From assembly GCA_002104985.1 (NCBI GenBank), contig MCGO01000064.1:62001-126000 (forward strand): a DNA stretch of 64,000 nucleotides, read 5' to 3'. Positions 11,607-24,692 of this stretch are shown one piece after another. Positions within the stretch are counted from its first letter, which is position 1. Every line of letters starts with the position of its first letter. The stretch is from Rhizoclosmatium globosum. Its lineage: Eukaryota; Chytridiomycota; Chytridiomycetes; Chytridiales; Chytriomycetaceae. Below the pieces are notes generated by a model, which ran no database searches, was not told the DNA's origin, and saw nothing but the letters and a program-made list of their open reading frames with translations. A program made the translations under genes and the position numbers.

Positions 11607-13652
11607 ATGGAATCAAAGCCAAATCCAGAAGAAGAACGAATCCTCCTACCAACTCTCACTACCAACTACGGAACCTCTCCGCCAAATGTCAAAGAACCCT
11701 CAAAACAAACCTTCTATATTGAATCCTCCAAAGACTCCGAAGTCTCTGTTCCACTACCTCGAGTCCAATTCATTCTAGCCATAGCTTCTCTATTCATTGC
11801 CATCTTCCTTGTCTCCCTTGACAACACAATTGTGTCAACAGCTTTGCGAGGGATGATTATGGATCTGGGGAAACAAGAACTGGCACCGTGGGTTGGCAGT
11901 GCATACATGGTAACTAGTGCCGGTTTCGCAACACTCTATGGACGTTTTGCAGGTAAGCTTAAGCGTTGTCCGCACTTGGATTGAGTGTTGACTAAACTTG
12001 CTTTCTCAACAAGATATATTTGGTCGAAAGTGGGTGTTTATGTTCGCGATGGCAATGTTTGAGTTTGGGTCTTTGATTTGCGGAGTTGCTCAGACGATGG
12101 AGACTTTGATTGTGGGTCGTGCCATTGGTATGTGCCGTCTGCACTCAACCCCCCAAAAAACTAATAACACCCTCTCAGCTGGAGTCGGAGGTGGAGGAAT
12201 GAACGCCATGGTCTTAATTATGATTTCAGATATTGTTTCGATCAGAGACCGTGGGTAAGCAACCGCCGATCTCTCTTTTGAATGAAAGTTGACAAATTCC
12301 TAGAAAATACCAAGGTCTTGTTGGAGCGGCAGTCGGTGTTGCGAGTATTTTGGGTCCCATTGTTGGTGGTGCCTTTTCTGATTCTCTGTTTCTTGGCGAT
12401 GGTTTGTGCCTGGGTGTATCTTTTTTGACGATGGTAACATGTTTTACCTAGGTGCTTCTACATCAATATTCCCTTCGGAATGGTAGCTATGGGTGTGGTT
12501 TCATTACTCCGATTCCCTCCTTTCACTGGTAATATGGCGGAGAAGTTGAAGCGAATCGACTACTTTGGCGCCCTCACAATATTCCTTGCCATCCTCTGTC
12601 TCATTTGTCCACTTCAACTGGGAGGCTCTACGTGGGAATGGAACTCGGCACCAGTTCTTATCATGTTTCCTCTTTCCGCTGTTTTCTTTGCGATCTTTGT
12701 CTTTGTCGAGTTGCGTATGGCGAAAGATCCGATTGTTCCAGCTGGAATGTTTGTCAATCAAAACGTTCCTACCTTATTGGCATATGCCATCAGCTTGGGA
12801 GCCATTTTCTTCAGCTCAATCTACTTCATCTCGTGAGTCCTGGATTGAAATCTCTTGCAACGATTCTAACTCAGTTATTAGAATGTTTTCCAAGTTGTAT
12901 TCAACAATACAGCAACTCAAGCAGGAGTCTCAACCATACCGCTTGTCCTTGGAATGGTTGTGACAACAATTGGCTCTGGTATATTCGTCTCAAAGACGGA
13001 GAAATATGTGCCATTGTTGTATGCCGGTCCAGTCTTTATGGTCATCGGAGCTACTTTGACAGCATTCCTTGACGGCAACTCGTCAGTCGCTCAACGTATA
13101 TTCTACTTGTTTTTCTTGGGTATGGGATGCGGTTTTGTATTCCAAACACGAGTGATGGCACTTCAGTCCAGCGTTCCAGCTCAATACATTGCAGTTGTCA
13201 CCGCCTTGGCATCGACTTGCTTACTACTCGGCGGGTGAGTGATTTTCGTAGATTCTCTTTTAATGAAACTAATTAAAGTATTCAGAGCAATCGGTATTGC
13301 AGTCACAGGAACGATTTTCAACAACTTGATTGCTTCCAAGACCCTGACTGCAGGAAAGCTTCAGCTTACAGTGGGTATGATTCGAAAAGCCGGTTACAGC
13401 GCAGACACGTCGGAGGTAATGGGTCTGCTTGAGCTTATGAAGATTGCTGCCGAAAAATACCCCCAATATGCATCGACCATTGCAGATGCGAGGATAGAAT
13501 TGGTCGTTGCATTTAATGATTCATTCAAGATTGCATACTTGAGTATGCTTGCATACCCAATCATTTTACTTGTGTTGGCACTGTTTGTCAAACAAATCAA
13601 TCCTTCTGGAAGCGACCGTTCTCATTCTGCCATGCCTTTATTAGTTGAATAA
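11607..13652 (+). CDS. DHA2-family MFS drug:H+ antiporter, array copy A (two apparent frame breaks)
   Basis: Fourteen-TM exporter of the DHA2 group. After a ~60-residue hydrophilic N-terminus (start 11607) come SLDNTIVSTALR (TM1), [13 protein letters not shown] (motif A), VGRAIG...AGVGGGGMN, the antiporter motif GPIVGGAFSD, and LQLGGSTWEWNSAP. The C-terminal half has GCGFVFQTRV and GIAVTGTIFNN. Introns sit at the same places as in copy B. Two spots do not splice cleanly: near 12385 the exon is off by one base relative to the SWRW-type sequence of copies B and C, and at about 12894 the only acceptor (TTATTAG) gives the wrong phase. Both could be uncorrected single-base indels. Cargo is unknown; export of toxic compounds or metabolites is the family expectation. 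Confidence 0.8.
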
Positions 13653-13969
13653 TGCAAATAAACATGTCATATAGGTTGTGACTGTTTTCATCGGGGCTTG
13701 TTGTGGCTTACTCAGAGTGTCACAATTTCAAACTTTGTCGCAAATGCAGTTAGAACAGTCCACACAGTCATGAATTACCATGGACTTTAGCCAAAGGGAG
13801 CACGGCAAGAGCTGCTTGGGTCTTGGGATCTCCGCCGTTCTTGCGAGCGGTTAACATAGCCACATTTCATGCTGTTATACCAGCCTCAGAAAAAGGGGCA
13901 GACTAAGTGCACAACAAAAGGAAGCAACCAATTTGTTCGTCTCAAACTCGACCCCATAGTTTACTGAGA
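13653..13969. other. Gap between MFS copies A and B holding a short YebC/TACO1-like reading frame
   Basis: The gap is 317 bp. Most of it shows no gene. On the minus strand, 13866-13768 reads VAMLTARKNGGDPKTQAALA and ends at a stop after AKVHGNS. The ARKNGGDP pattern resembles the N-terminal part of the YebC/TACO1 translational-activator family (ARxGGxDPxTN). No start codon or further exons are visible, so if the resemblance is real it is a gene fragment. Confidence 0.3.
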
Positions 13970-16041
13970 ATGAGCAAGAAAGACGACAACATCGAGCTCC
14001 TGAAAGTCGGGACTCCTTCTATTTTGGGAAGCCCAACACCGTCACCTCATCCAACCGAAGATACATCTGTTCGAGCTGCTATTAGCCGGCTCTCGGTACC
14101 TTTACCTGCCTACAAAGGATTGGGCCCTTTCTCTTCAAAGCGAGGCTCCAAGGCTATTTCCATTTCGGACAACAGTACTCGAGAGCCTGAGGACACTTAT
14201 GTGGCTATGCCATTATCACGACTTCAATTTGCCATGTGTATCGCAGCACTTCTAGTGGCCATGATTATGAGTTCCCTCGACAATACAATTGTTTCTACTG
14301 CACTTCGTTCAATCATCTTGGAACTTCATCAGCAAGAACTTGCGCCATGGATTGGTATGACATCCAATATAAATTTTCTTCATACGAGACTTATTCGTCA
14401 CAGGTTCTGCATACATGATCACCAGCGCCTCTACTGCCGCGCTTTATGGCCGTTTCGCTGGTAAGTGACAAAGCTTCTACCTGCTTATGTTGCTCATATT
14501 TCCGACGAATAGATACCTTTGGCCGAAAATCGGTCTTCATATTTGCCCTCATAGTTTTCGAAATTGGCTCCTTGATTTGCGGCATGGCATCATCCATGGA
14601 AATGTTAATTCTTGGTAGAGCTATTGCCGGAGGTAAACGAGACATATTCTGTGGTTCGAGACTAATTTGCTTCTTATAGTTGGTGGTGGCGGTTTGAATT
14701 CCTTGGTTCTGATTATCATTTCGGACATTGTTTCCATCCGCAATCGTGGAAAGTTCCAAAGTATCGTTGGCGCCGCTATCGGAATCTCTTCCATTTGTGG
14801 ACCATTGGCGGGCGGTGCCTTCTCAGACCACTGGTCATGGCGATGGTGTTTCTATGTCAATATTCCATTCGGAGTATTTACTGTCTTGATCATTGCGTTG
14901 ATTCGTTTCAATGTTGTTGAAGGCAACGTGAAGGACAAGCTTCGTCGGATTGATTACATAGGAAGCTTCACTCTCTTGGCATCTGTCACTTCGTTTGTTA
15001 CTCCACTTGTCAGTGGAGGAACTATTTGGGCCTGGAACTCTGCCCCTGTACTTGTCCTTTTCCCTTTCTCGGCCGTCTTCTTTGCTGCGTTTGTTTACAA
15101 TGAAATCAAAATCGCGAAAGATCCAATTGTTCCTGCCGCCATGTTCGTCAATTCAAATGTTGCAGCATTGCTGGGAATCGCATTGAGCTTGGGTTGCATC
15201 TTCTTCAGTTCAAGTTACTACATTTCGTGAGTGTATATTGCTTTAAACTCTAGTCACTTATTTGATACTTAGGTTATTCTTCCAAATTGTATTCAACAAC
15301 ACTGCAACTGAAGGAGGTGTTGCCTCTATTCCAATGATCATGGGAATGGTTATCACGACTCTTGTTTCTGGTGTTCTTGTCTCGAAAACTGGCAAATACA
15401 GGCTCTACTTCTTCATGGGCCCTGCTATTTTGGCTGTTGGTGTTGGATTGACGTCATTGCTCAATGGTCGATCAGGAATGGCAGAAAGAATTATCTTTTT
15501 GGCTCTGATGGGTTTTGGTGCTGGATTCGTATTCCAAATGAGAGTCGTCGCCTTGCAAGCCAGTGTTCCAACAAAATACATTGCAGTTGTCACTGCGCTG
15601 GCGTCAACGTGTCTTCTTTTGGGAGGGTGAGTATTATACCTTAGTTAAAAATGATTTGATCTAATATTGCCGTTCAGAGCTGTTGGTATTGCTGTCACTG
15701 GAACGATTTTCAACAATTTGATTGCATCAGCAACCGCTGACAACGAACAGCTCCAGCTACTTGTTGGAATCCTGCAAAAGGAAGGCTATCCAGCCAGCAC
15801 TTCTGAAGTTTTGGGATTGTTGGAGATGTTTGCAGGAATGGCGAAGAAGTATCCAAAGTTTATTGTTGCTGTGGCAGAATCCTCGGCGCAGTTAGTGACT
15901 GCCTTCAACGACGCCTTTAAAATCGCGTATCTTTCAATGATTGTGTATCCAGTCATAATGCTCGCCTGTGCGTTTTTTGTTAAGCAAATTGATCCACCAA
16001 AATCAGAAGGGGCCTCACCTTCAATCGTTGTAGAAGCTTAG
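13970..16041 (+). CDS. DHA2-family MFS drug:H+ antiporter, array copy B (intact)
   Basis: Intact array member. The start at 13970 (MSKKDDNIELLK) is preferred; an in-frame ATG at 13907 would add 21 residues. An ~85-residue hydrophilic N-terminus precedes SLDNTIVSTALR. Then come SAYMITSA, DTFGRKSVFIF (motif A), [14 protein letters not shown] across an intron, GPLAGGAFSDHWSWRWCF and SGGTIWAWNSAP. The C-terminal half has FGAGFVFQMRVVALQ and GIAVTGTIFNN. About six short introns (50-65 nt), all GT-AG, join without frame breaks. It ends at 16041 with VVEA. It is closest in this window to copies A and C, which share its intron sites and its SVP/KYIAVVTALASTC block. Probably a plasma-membrane or vacuolar exporter. 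Confidence 0.88.
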
Positions 16042-16106
16042 TTAAATAGATTGCATATACAATTTCCATCAAATAAATCATAAATTACAAACTACCAATT
16101 GTTTTT

Positions 16107-18085
16107 GTGGCTGTCCAGGGAGATCGGATGCAAGAACTTCATATCAAATGCCTGGCAATGCCTGAGCCTGAATTGAAGGCTGACGTTGAGCAACGCATCC
16201 AAGGAAGCGATGCGGCAAAAGAAAGCAAACCATTAGCTGAGATAGTCTTGGAAGATGACTCTCCAACGAGCGATGTCGCAATGCCTCTTTCCAAAGTCCA
16301 ATTTGGCCTTCTCCTCGCCTGTCTCTTCTGTGTTTGTGTTCTTGCCGCGCTCGATACCCTCATCGTTTCAACTGCCATTCGATCAATCGTCATCGATATT
16401 GGAAAGCAGGAACTGGCGCCATGGATTGGTACTGGCTGCGATCAACTTAACTTGTGTCTTATTCATCTTCGATACCTAAGGTTCCGCATACATGATAACA
16501 TCTGCTGGCTTGACTCCATTATATGGTCGCTTCGCAGGTTTGAGAGTACCCTTGAGAGCACCCTGGTTTATGACAACCTCAACTCTAAATTATTGCTCAA
16601 TAGATATCTTTGGCCGAAAACCTATGCTTCTGTTTGCAATTGTGTTATTCGAGATTGGATCATTGGTTTGCGCTGTGGCTCAATCAATGGAAACGTTGAT
16701 CGTTGGTCGAGCAATTGGCAAGTACCTATTCAGGTGATCATGTTAACTGACGCTTTGCGCCAGCTGGTATCGGAGGCGGGGGCCTAGGCTCACTTGTCTT
16801 GATTATCATGAGTGAGATTGTGACGATACGCGAACGACCGTGAGTGTAAAGGTGTTTCGAAAGTTAATTACTAATAAATCCCAGAAAATACCAAGGCATG
16901 TTGGGTGCAGCTATCGGCCTTTCGAGTATAATGGGACCATTGGTTGGAGGATTATTGTGCGATAACGCAACGTGGAGATGGTTGGTGATTATTCGGGCAG
17001 AAATGAACTAAGCGTGTGTACAGGTGTTTTTGGATCAATATTCCATTCGGGGTCCTAGTCATTGGCATACTTAGTATGGTTCGGTTTCCTGTTGTTTCAA
17101 GCGATAAGAGTTTGCTTGAGAGGCTCAGACAACTTGACTGGTTAGGAGTCATAACGCTCTTTCTGGCAATCATGTTTTTTGTCACACCACTTCAGCTCGG
17201 TGGGTCTCTATGGGAGTGGAATTCCGCGCCAGTTTTGACAATGCTTCCACTCTCTGTCGTTCTCATAGCCTTGTTTGTGTGGATCGAGAAGAGAGCAAGG
17301 AATCCTATCATTCCGTCATCTCTATTTGTACACTCTAATACTGCACTATTATTGGTGTATTCTCTTGCTTTGGGCGCCATATTCTTCTCTGGCGCATATT
17401 ACATCAGTCTTTTCTTCCAAATTGTCTTTGGCAAGTCGGCATCGGACGCTGGTGTTACTGCTCTCCTTTAAGTTTCGGAATGGTTTCCGCAACGTCGGCT
17501 CCGGTATCGTCGTCTCGAAACGTGGAAGATACATCTCGCTCTTCTATGCGGGACCAGTTTTCATGATCATTGGTTGCGCTCTGACTTCATTCCTTGACGC
17601 AAATTCGCCTCTTATTCAACAGATTGGTGTTATGTTCATATTTGGCTTCGGTGGGGCCTTGTCTATCAAACGCGAGTAGTTGCAATGCAACTCAGTGTAA
17701 AAACAGAATTAATTGCAGTGGCTACATCTGTATCTACAACCTGCTTTTTGCTGGGAGGAGCTGTCGGGATTTCAATTACGGGAACAATTATCAACAACCT
17801 CATCACCAAATCACAGACACAATGGAGGACTTGCGTACTGTTATCCAAATTCTTGAAAGTTTGGATTCCATGTTTCCACTCGAGAAGTTCTAGCAACGTT
17901 GGAATCCCTCGCTCGATTGGCAAAAAATATCCTCAATATTTCAGTATAGTTTCGAAATCAACTTCTGGCCTAATCCAAGCATTTAATGACGCATTTAAAG
18001 TCGCTTACCTTTCCATGATACGTACGCTGTTTTGATGCTCGTTTTGGCATTTGGTATGAACACATTGCACCAACGAAAAAAGTAG
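16107..18085 (+). CDS. DHA2-family MFS drug:H+ antiporter, array copy C (several frame breaks in the C-terminal half)
   Basis: The first two thirds (MAVQGDRMQEL start, [64 protein letters not shown]) splice normally. From about 17465 the frame breaks repeatedly: near 17465, 17505, 17655, 17815, 17870 and 18020. Each break is repaired by a single base, and the 17655 one lies in a GGGG run. The expected C-terminal motifs are all still readable in other frames: SFGMVSAT, VGSGIVVSKRG, VYQTRVVAMQ, GISITGTIINN and FNDAFKVAYLSM. It could be a young pseudogene or sequence with uncorrected indels. The end at 18085 assumes the last frame. It is convergent with copy D. Confidence 0.7.
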
Positions 18086-18186
18086 ATCCAGTTGTAGAGT
18101 AGAACCTCAAAATTTCGATTTTCTGACCTCATTAATAGACTAAATTGTAACTCAAAACTTGATTTATTTTATTCATAATTTCACAC

Positions 18187-20101
18187 CTAATGAGCACCTG
18201 CTTCCACATCCTTTGGCATAGCCATCTGTTTCACAAACAAAGCAAAGATAAGAATGAGGATTGGGTAGGAAGAAGTCCAAGATAAGCAATCTTGAATGCT
18301 CCATTAAATCCATCCTTTAATTCAGTTGTTGCGGCAGCCAGCGTTGCGTTAAATGCAGCAGCGGCCACAGTATCGTTTCTTGGATAGAACTGAGCCGAAG
18401 CTTGCAACATTCCAAGGAGTGGCAAAACTTCGGAAGTTTGAGCTGGAATTCCTTGGGCGACAAATCTGCTGACCCAGAACTGAAGTTCCTTAGAATCCGC
18501 GGTGTTGGACGTAACAATGTTGTTGAACAAAGTTCCAGTGATGGAGATTCCAACGGCTGAACCGAGAGTTTGGCAGGTCTGGGACACGGCTGTGGCGATT
18601 GCAATGAGTTCGCGAGGAACAGAGGCTTGCAAGGCAATAACACGAATTTGCTAAATTGGTTTTGTTAGAACAGATATGATATAAAGTTGAGTATTTACCA
18701 TCATAGAACCAATTCCCAAACCGAAAATCAACAAAGAAAAAACTTGCTGTACCATAGAAGAATCACCATTGAGGAAAGAAATCGCGATAATTCCTCCAAT
18801 GGCAACAATAGGTCCCGATGAAGAGGAAATGACGGTACGTGCCGAACTTGGAGACATAGATTCCAGATCCAATGTCATCACAACAAGACCTGCAACAATT
18901 GGGATGATCTTAAGTCCAGCTGAGGTAGCAGTGGATCCAAAAATAACTTGGAAGAACAAAGAGATATAGTAGATTCCTGGCACGAAGCTGGCTCCAAGGC
19001 AAAGTGCAATAACCAAAAGGGCCGGGACACTTGCATTAATAAAGATAGACGCTGGGATAATTGGCTCCTTGGCAACCTTGAGCTCAATAAACGCCAAACA
19101 GCAAACAAGACGGCGGACAAGACGAACAAGCAATAGTCTGTGGAGCATTCCATTCCCAAAGAGATCCACCAAGTTGAAGAGGAGTCACGAGACAAAGAAC
19201 AGCCGCGAAGAGAACCAAAGCTCCAAGGAAATCAACTCGAGAGATTTTATCCTTGAATGAGCCATCTTCAGGTGGAAAGTTGAGGTACATAATAACTGTG
19301 AACAAAGTGATGGCTCCCAAAGGCAAGTTGATGAAAAAGCACCAGCGCCACAGGCCATTGTCACTGAAAGCTCCGCCAACGAGCGGAGCAATCACAGAAG
19401 CAAGTCCGAAAATAGCACCAATCAGACCCTGGAACTTTCCTGTGAGACAAGCATTAATTTTGACTGGAGCCATTGCAAGCCCCAACTCACCTCTGTCACG
19501 GATAGAAACGATGTCTGAAATGATAATGAGGACACACGAAAAGATACCGCCTCCACCAACACCCGCAATGGCACGGCCGACGATCAAGAATTCCATACTA
19601 GTTGCAACACCGCAAAGAAGAGATCCAATCTCAAAGACCGTAATAGCAAATACAAAAACCCATTTACGACCAAAAATATCGGCAAACTTCCCGTAAAGAG
19701 TTCCAAGAGGGGCGGCTGTCATGAGGTATGCAGAACCTGGATGAAATGGAGAACCAAGTTAGATATTTTCATTCACTTGAAAGCGCGGAACGTACCAATC
19801 CATGGAATGAGGTTCTGTTTTCCAAAATCAGTAACGATTGTCTTGAGGGCTGTCGCGACAATGGTTTGATCCAAGGCGGCCAACAGAATTGCTAAATCGA
19901 GATCGTGAATACAATAAGGAATACCGGAATGCTCATGCATACCAAGCAACAATCCAATATAAACCAGCACAAACTTGGCTTTTGTGAGTGGTACACGAAT
20001 GTAATTCGTGCCATCTTCATGCAAGCAGCCGTGCCTTCAGTGCGTTCAGAGAGTACTTCAAGCTGAACGTCAACCTTATTCGAGTTGGTGTTTGAAATCA
20101 T
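18187..20101 (-). CDS. DHA2-family MFS drug:H+ antiporter, array copy D (at least six frame breaks)
   Basis: Same architecture as copy E, with strong stretches such as [37 protein letters not shown] and [12 protein letters not shown]. The N-terminal [13 protein letters not shown] exon does not continue in frame into [16 protein letters not shown] (near 20030). Further single-base breaks occur near 19140, 19105, 18870, 18810 and 18268; the 18870/18810 pair compensate each other, leaving a short out-of-frame stretch. The last break replaces the expected [12 protein letters not shown] with a premature stop. The start at 20101 and stop at 18187 assume the breaks are artefacts. It may equally be a decaying copy, since neighbours E, F, G and H need no repair. 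Confidence 0.68.
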
Positions 20102-20393
20102 CTTTTTGTTCCTCCAATTTGCTTCTGCACGTGGAGGCTTTTCAAGCATCTTTTGATGACACTCAATTACAAAGAACATTACAAATGTGTCAACAGTTGT
20201 TGACATCCAATACTACGGACCAATCCATACCAGTCCTTGCTGTAGCCCAAAATATAAAGATTGAATGACGATTGGGAGAATACTTTGTGCCTTATGAGTG
20301 GACACTGGGGCAACTAACGAGGTCACAGTTTATTATCAGCCGGTAAAGCTTACTTTAGGAAAGCAATGCAAACTTTATTCACTTTTTATTTGA

Positions 20394-22413
20394 TCATCTA
20401 TTTATGCACCACTTACTCCACCATTGGGGCATCTTTCGCACCGCGGCCTTAGAAATATCCATCTGCTTAATGAACAAAGCCAAAGTGAAAATGATAACAG
20501 GGTAGGGAAGCAATGCAAGGTAAGCAGTCTTGAACGCTCCATTGAACCCATTCTTCAGTTCTGTCTCTGCGGCATTCAATGTCGCATTGAACACAGCAGC
20601 AGCAGCGGTATTGTTCTTTGGATAGTATTGCGCGGTACCTTGTAATAGCTCAAGAAGTTGAAGCACCTCGGAGGTCTTGGCTGGAATACCTCGGGTGATA
20701 AATTGGGAAACAAAGTATTGGAGCTCATTATCGTTAACAGTGTTCGAGGTGACTACGTTGTTGAAGATAGTACCAGTGATCGAAATTCCGATGGCAGAAC
20801 CGAGGGAATTGCAGGTCTGCGAGACAGCAGTGGCGATTGCGATGAGTTCACGAGGGACGGAAGCTTGCAGTGCAAGGATTCTGATTTGCTAAAAGCCGAG
20901 TTGGAGAGTCAGCCAAAAATTCAGTTCAATGAATAAAAGCTTACAATCAAAGAACCACAGCCAAGGCCAAAGAGAAGCAATGACAAAATTTGCTGTACCA
21001 CCGGTGAATCGCCATTAAGGAAAGAAATAGCAACCATTCCTCCGGCCATGACAACGGGACCAATAAACAGAAAATGACGGTATTTGCCGACTTTGGACAC
21101 ATAAAGTCCAGAGCCAATGGACATGATGACCAAACCAACAACGACAGGGATGATTTCAAGTCCGGCTTGAGTGGCCGATGCATTGAAGATAACTTGGAAG
21201 AAAAGCGAAATAAAGTAAACACCAGAAAGGAATCCAGCGCCCAAGCAGATTGAGACAGCTAGAAGAGATGGAACGCTCGAGTTGATGAAAATCGAGGCTG
21301 GTACAATAGGCTCTTTGGCAATCTTCAACTCGACGTATGCGAAGATTGCAAAGAAAACAACTGAGAGAACCAAAAGCGCAATAGTTTGTGGAGCGTTCCA
21401 GTCCCAGAGAGAACCACCAAGTTGAAGTGGGGTAACAAGGCAAAGAATCGCAGCAAAGAGTACCACAGCTCCAAGGAAGTCGATACGGCCAATTTTTTCA
21501 TTCAAGGAACCTTCTTCTGGTGGGAAGTTGAGGAATGCAATGACAGTGAAAAGAGTGATAGCACCGAGTGGGAGGTTGATGTAGAAACACCAACGCCACA
21601 GGCCATTGTCACTGAACGCTCCACCCAAGAGAGGCGCAATGACAGATGCAAGGCCGAATGTAGCTCCGATAAGACCTTGGAACTTTCCTTGAAAATAAGT
21701 GGTTGTGAGTGGAGATGGATTCGAAAGTAAGATATCGGGTACCTCTGTCACGGATAGAAACGATATCGGAAATGATGATGAGGACCACGAGAAGATACCG
21801 CCTCCACCAACTCCCGCAATAGCACGGCCAACAATCAGGAACTCCATACTAGTAGCAGCACCGCAGAGAAGAGAACCGATTTCAAAGACAGTGATAGCAA
21901 AGACAAAGACCCATTTGCGGCCAAAGATGTCGGCAAACTTTCCATAAAGAGTTCCGAGTGGAGCGGCAGTCATGAGATACGAAGAGCCTTTGGGTCAAGG
22001 TTAGGAGATCGATATTGAGTCAATCTGTGATGGCACGTACCAATCCAGGGAATGAGATCCTGTTTTCCAAAGTCATAGACAATCGACTTCAAGGCCGTGG
22101 CAACAATTGTCTGGTCCAGGGCAGCGAGCAAGATGGCTTGGATCCAATTGAAGTCAGCTTATCACCCCAAACACTCAACCAAGGACTACTCACCAAGAAG
22201 AAGTCCAATGTACACAAGAACAAACTGCATCCTTGAAAGCGGCACTCGCACAAAGTTGCCGTGGCCTTCGTCTTCGAGGAACACCACCGCATTCGCATTT
22301 GCCTCTTCAATCTCAACTGGTGTCTTGGTTGCTGCTGCCTCCGCTGCCCTTGCTTGCACTTGTACCATTTCAATAGTCTCTTTTGTTGGAGCTGGATCAG
22401 TCTTGGACGCCAT
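20394..22413 (-). CDS. DHA2-family MFS drug:H+ antiporter, array copy E (intact)
   Basis: The start at 22413 gives MASKTDPAPTKETIEM, chosen over an upstream in-frame ATG because the cytosolic tail lengths then match copies D and F. TM1 is split by an intron ([21 protein letters not shown]). Then come [17 protein letters not shown] (motif A), GVGGGGIFS, an intron, [23 protein letters not shown] (motif C region), [13 protein letters not shown], and [20 protein letters not shown] across the last intron. It stops at 20394 after KQMDISKA. The frame is intact. Copies D and E are clearly each other's nearest relatives in this window, sharing the APQTIA and [17 protein letters not shown] blocks. Substrate is unknown. 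Confidence 0.88.
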
Positions 22414-22590
22414 TTTTGAATGCCAACGTGGGTCAAAAAATGATTTGATTTTCTTGCTTGAGTGATTGGCAATCAGGGTTTCTGAGTGGAAAGGGTTTGC
22501 CTCATTACACACCCGATTTCAAATCGAGAAATTGGTTATCCCTCAATTGTTTCAGCTGTACTAACAAAGATGCGATTTATTGAATTGAAA

Positions 22591-24499
22591 TCAAACAGCC
22601 ATTGCAATTTCCCTCTTTTCACCTTCCTTTGGTCTGTACTCTGTAATCAAGAAGGCCATGATGAGAATAATGCAAGGATAGGCAATCAGCGAGAGATATG
22701 AAAGCTTGAAGGCTCCGTTGAAGATGCTAATCAAGTTTGCATTGGCCTCTGTTCCGTTCGTAACGAAAGTAATGGTTGGATCAGTCAAAAGACCAGAGAG
22801 TGCAAGAACCTGAGTGGCATCAACTGGATAGAATTTATCTTGAAGCTGCTTAATAGCATTTAATAGAACAGGGTAGTTGTTCACATCAGAAGCGATAATG
22901 TTGTTGAACATGGCACCACTGATAGCAATTCCAAACGCTCCCCCAAGAGGCACCGTTGTCTGGGCAAGGCCAGTCACAATCGCTACATGTTCTTCATCCA
23001 CAGAAATTTGAGCGGCAGCAATACACGTTTGGACAATAAGGCCAGATCCGATACCAAAGATGAACAAGTAAAAGATTTGTTGGACGAGTAGAGAGCCACC
23101 ATTCAGAGAAGAAACCAAAGCGATACCCGCAATCATAAACACTGGTCCAATAAAGTAGGCGTACTTGTATCTTCCTGTTGTGCTCATGATAATACCAGCA
23201 GCGATAGAAAACCCAACGTGCGAGAAAACTAGTGGAATTGACTTGACTCCTCCAGCGGTTGCAGAGTCTCCATTGACGATCTGGAAGAACAAAGAAATGT
23301 AGTAGATTGCTCCAACAAAGGCGGCACCAACGGCAAGTCCAGCGCCAAGGATGGCCGACACGGAACGTGACTTGAAAATAGACATAGGCACGATTGGCTC
23401 AGCCGCGACAGATCGTTCAACGTAGATGAATGCAGCAAGCAAAACGGCGGTGACGATGTACAAAATAATAACTTGTGGGGAGGACCAGGCCCAGACACTT
23501 CCACCAAATTGAGTGGGTGTGATGACAGCAGCGACAATCAAGAATATGAGGACAGTTCCGAGGATATCGATTCTCTTGAACTTTTCGACAAGGGTTCCCG
23601 GAGGACTTGGAAGACGAAGATACCAAACAACAGCAGGGACTGATTTATCAAGACCAGTTAGAATGATACATAGATGTGAAGCGCATACGAAAGCTCACCA
23701 GCAACCAAGCCCAGTGGCAAATTAATATAGAAACACCATCTTGATTACATTTTAGTAAGCTAATAGCTTTTAGTCAAACATACCTCCAAGAAACGTGATC
23801 AGAGAACGCCCCACCAGCAAGAGGCCCAATAATTGTTGCAAGACCATAAATTCCACCAACCATACCTTGGTATTTTGGACGATCTTCAATAACGGCGCTT
23901 TTAACAAAGGTTAAGGACAAATACCGGGAACCAAAGCAAGAACTCACATATCGGAAATAATGATGAATGCAATCGTGAAGATTCCACCACCACCAATACC
24001 AGCCACAGCTCTCCCAAGAATAAGCATCGACATATCCTTGGCAGCACCACAAAGCAAACTTCCGATTTCAAAAACAACCATCGAAAAGACGAAAACCCAT
24101 TTACGTCCAAACAAGTCAGCCAACTTTCCGTAGCAAATACCGAACGGCGCGGAAGTCAGGAGGTAAGAGGATCCGACCCATGGCAAGAGATCTTGTCTTC
24201 CAAAGTCACCAACAACAGCTGTCATAAAGAACAATCGTCAGTTATCGTCAGTAATCAAATGCTCACGCACCCTTCAAGGCGGTCGAAACAATTGTGGCGT
24301 CCAATGAAGCCATCAAGACGGCAAGAGAGAGACCAATGAGAACAGCGGCGAATTGCTGGTTGCTAAGGACGACTGCTGGACCCTTCTTCACAGGTGGTTC
24401 GACGGCAGCTTCAACGATCTCCTTCAGCACAGGAGTCCCAGCCGCATCGGTGATAAGGAGGTCGGAGGACGTGGATGACGACGGGGCAGATGGTTCCAT
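22591..24499 (-). CDS. DHA2-family MFS drug:H+ antiporter, array copy F (divergent member)
   Basis: The start at 24499 (MEPSAPSSSTSSDLLITD) gives a ~50-residue hydrophilic tail before [29 protein letters not shown]. Motif A reads [12 protein letters not shown] and is followed by GIGGGGIFTIAFIIISD, then [15 protein letters not shown]. The C-terminal half carries TPTQFGGSVWAWSSPQ, SLFFQIVNGDSAT and AFGIAISGAMFNN. It differs from D and E in the motif-5 region (DEEHVAIVTGLAQTT instead of [15 protein letters not shown]), so it may have a different substrate. About six GT-AG introns join in frame, including one about 23640-23700. No frame break is needed. The stop is at 22591. Confidence 0.86.
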
Positions 24500-24692
24500 A
24501 GTTTCGACGAGTGATTCGCAAGGTGGGGACCCTGTTAATTTTTTATGAGGAACTTTCGAATTTGTCTCGATGTGGGTTACACACTGTTGTCGACAAATTC
24601 CCGATCTTCCGATCTCCACGGAATATGATGATACTGCACAGAAACGTTTCTTTATTGAGTGATTACCAAAAACATAAATAGAAAGAATTGAA

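Noticed and set aside
16107..20101. Firm pseudogene status for MFS copies C and D
   Set aside because: Similar single-base breaks occur in essential genes of the same window, so sequence error cannot be excluded; they are listed as frame-broken CDS.
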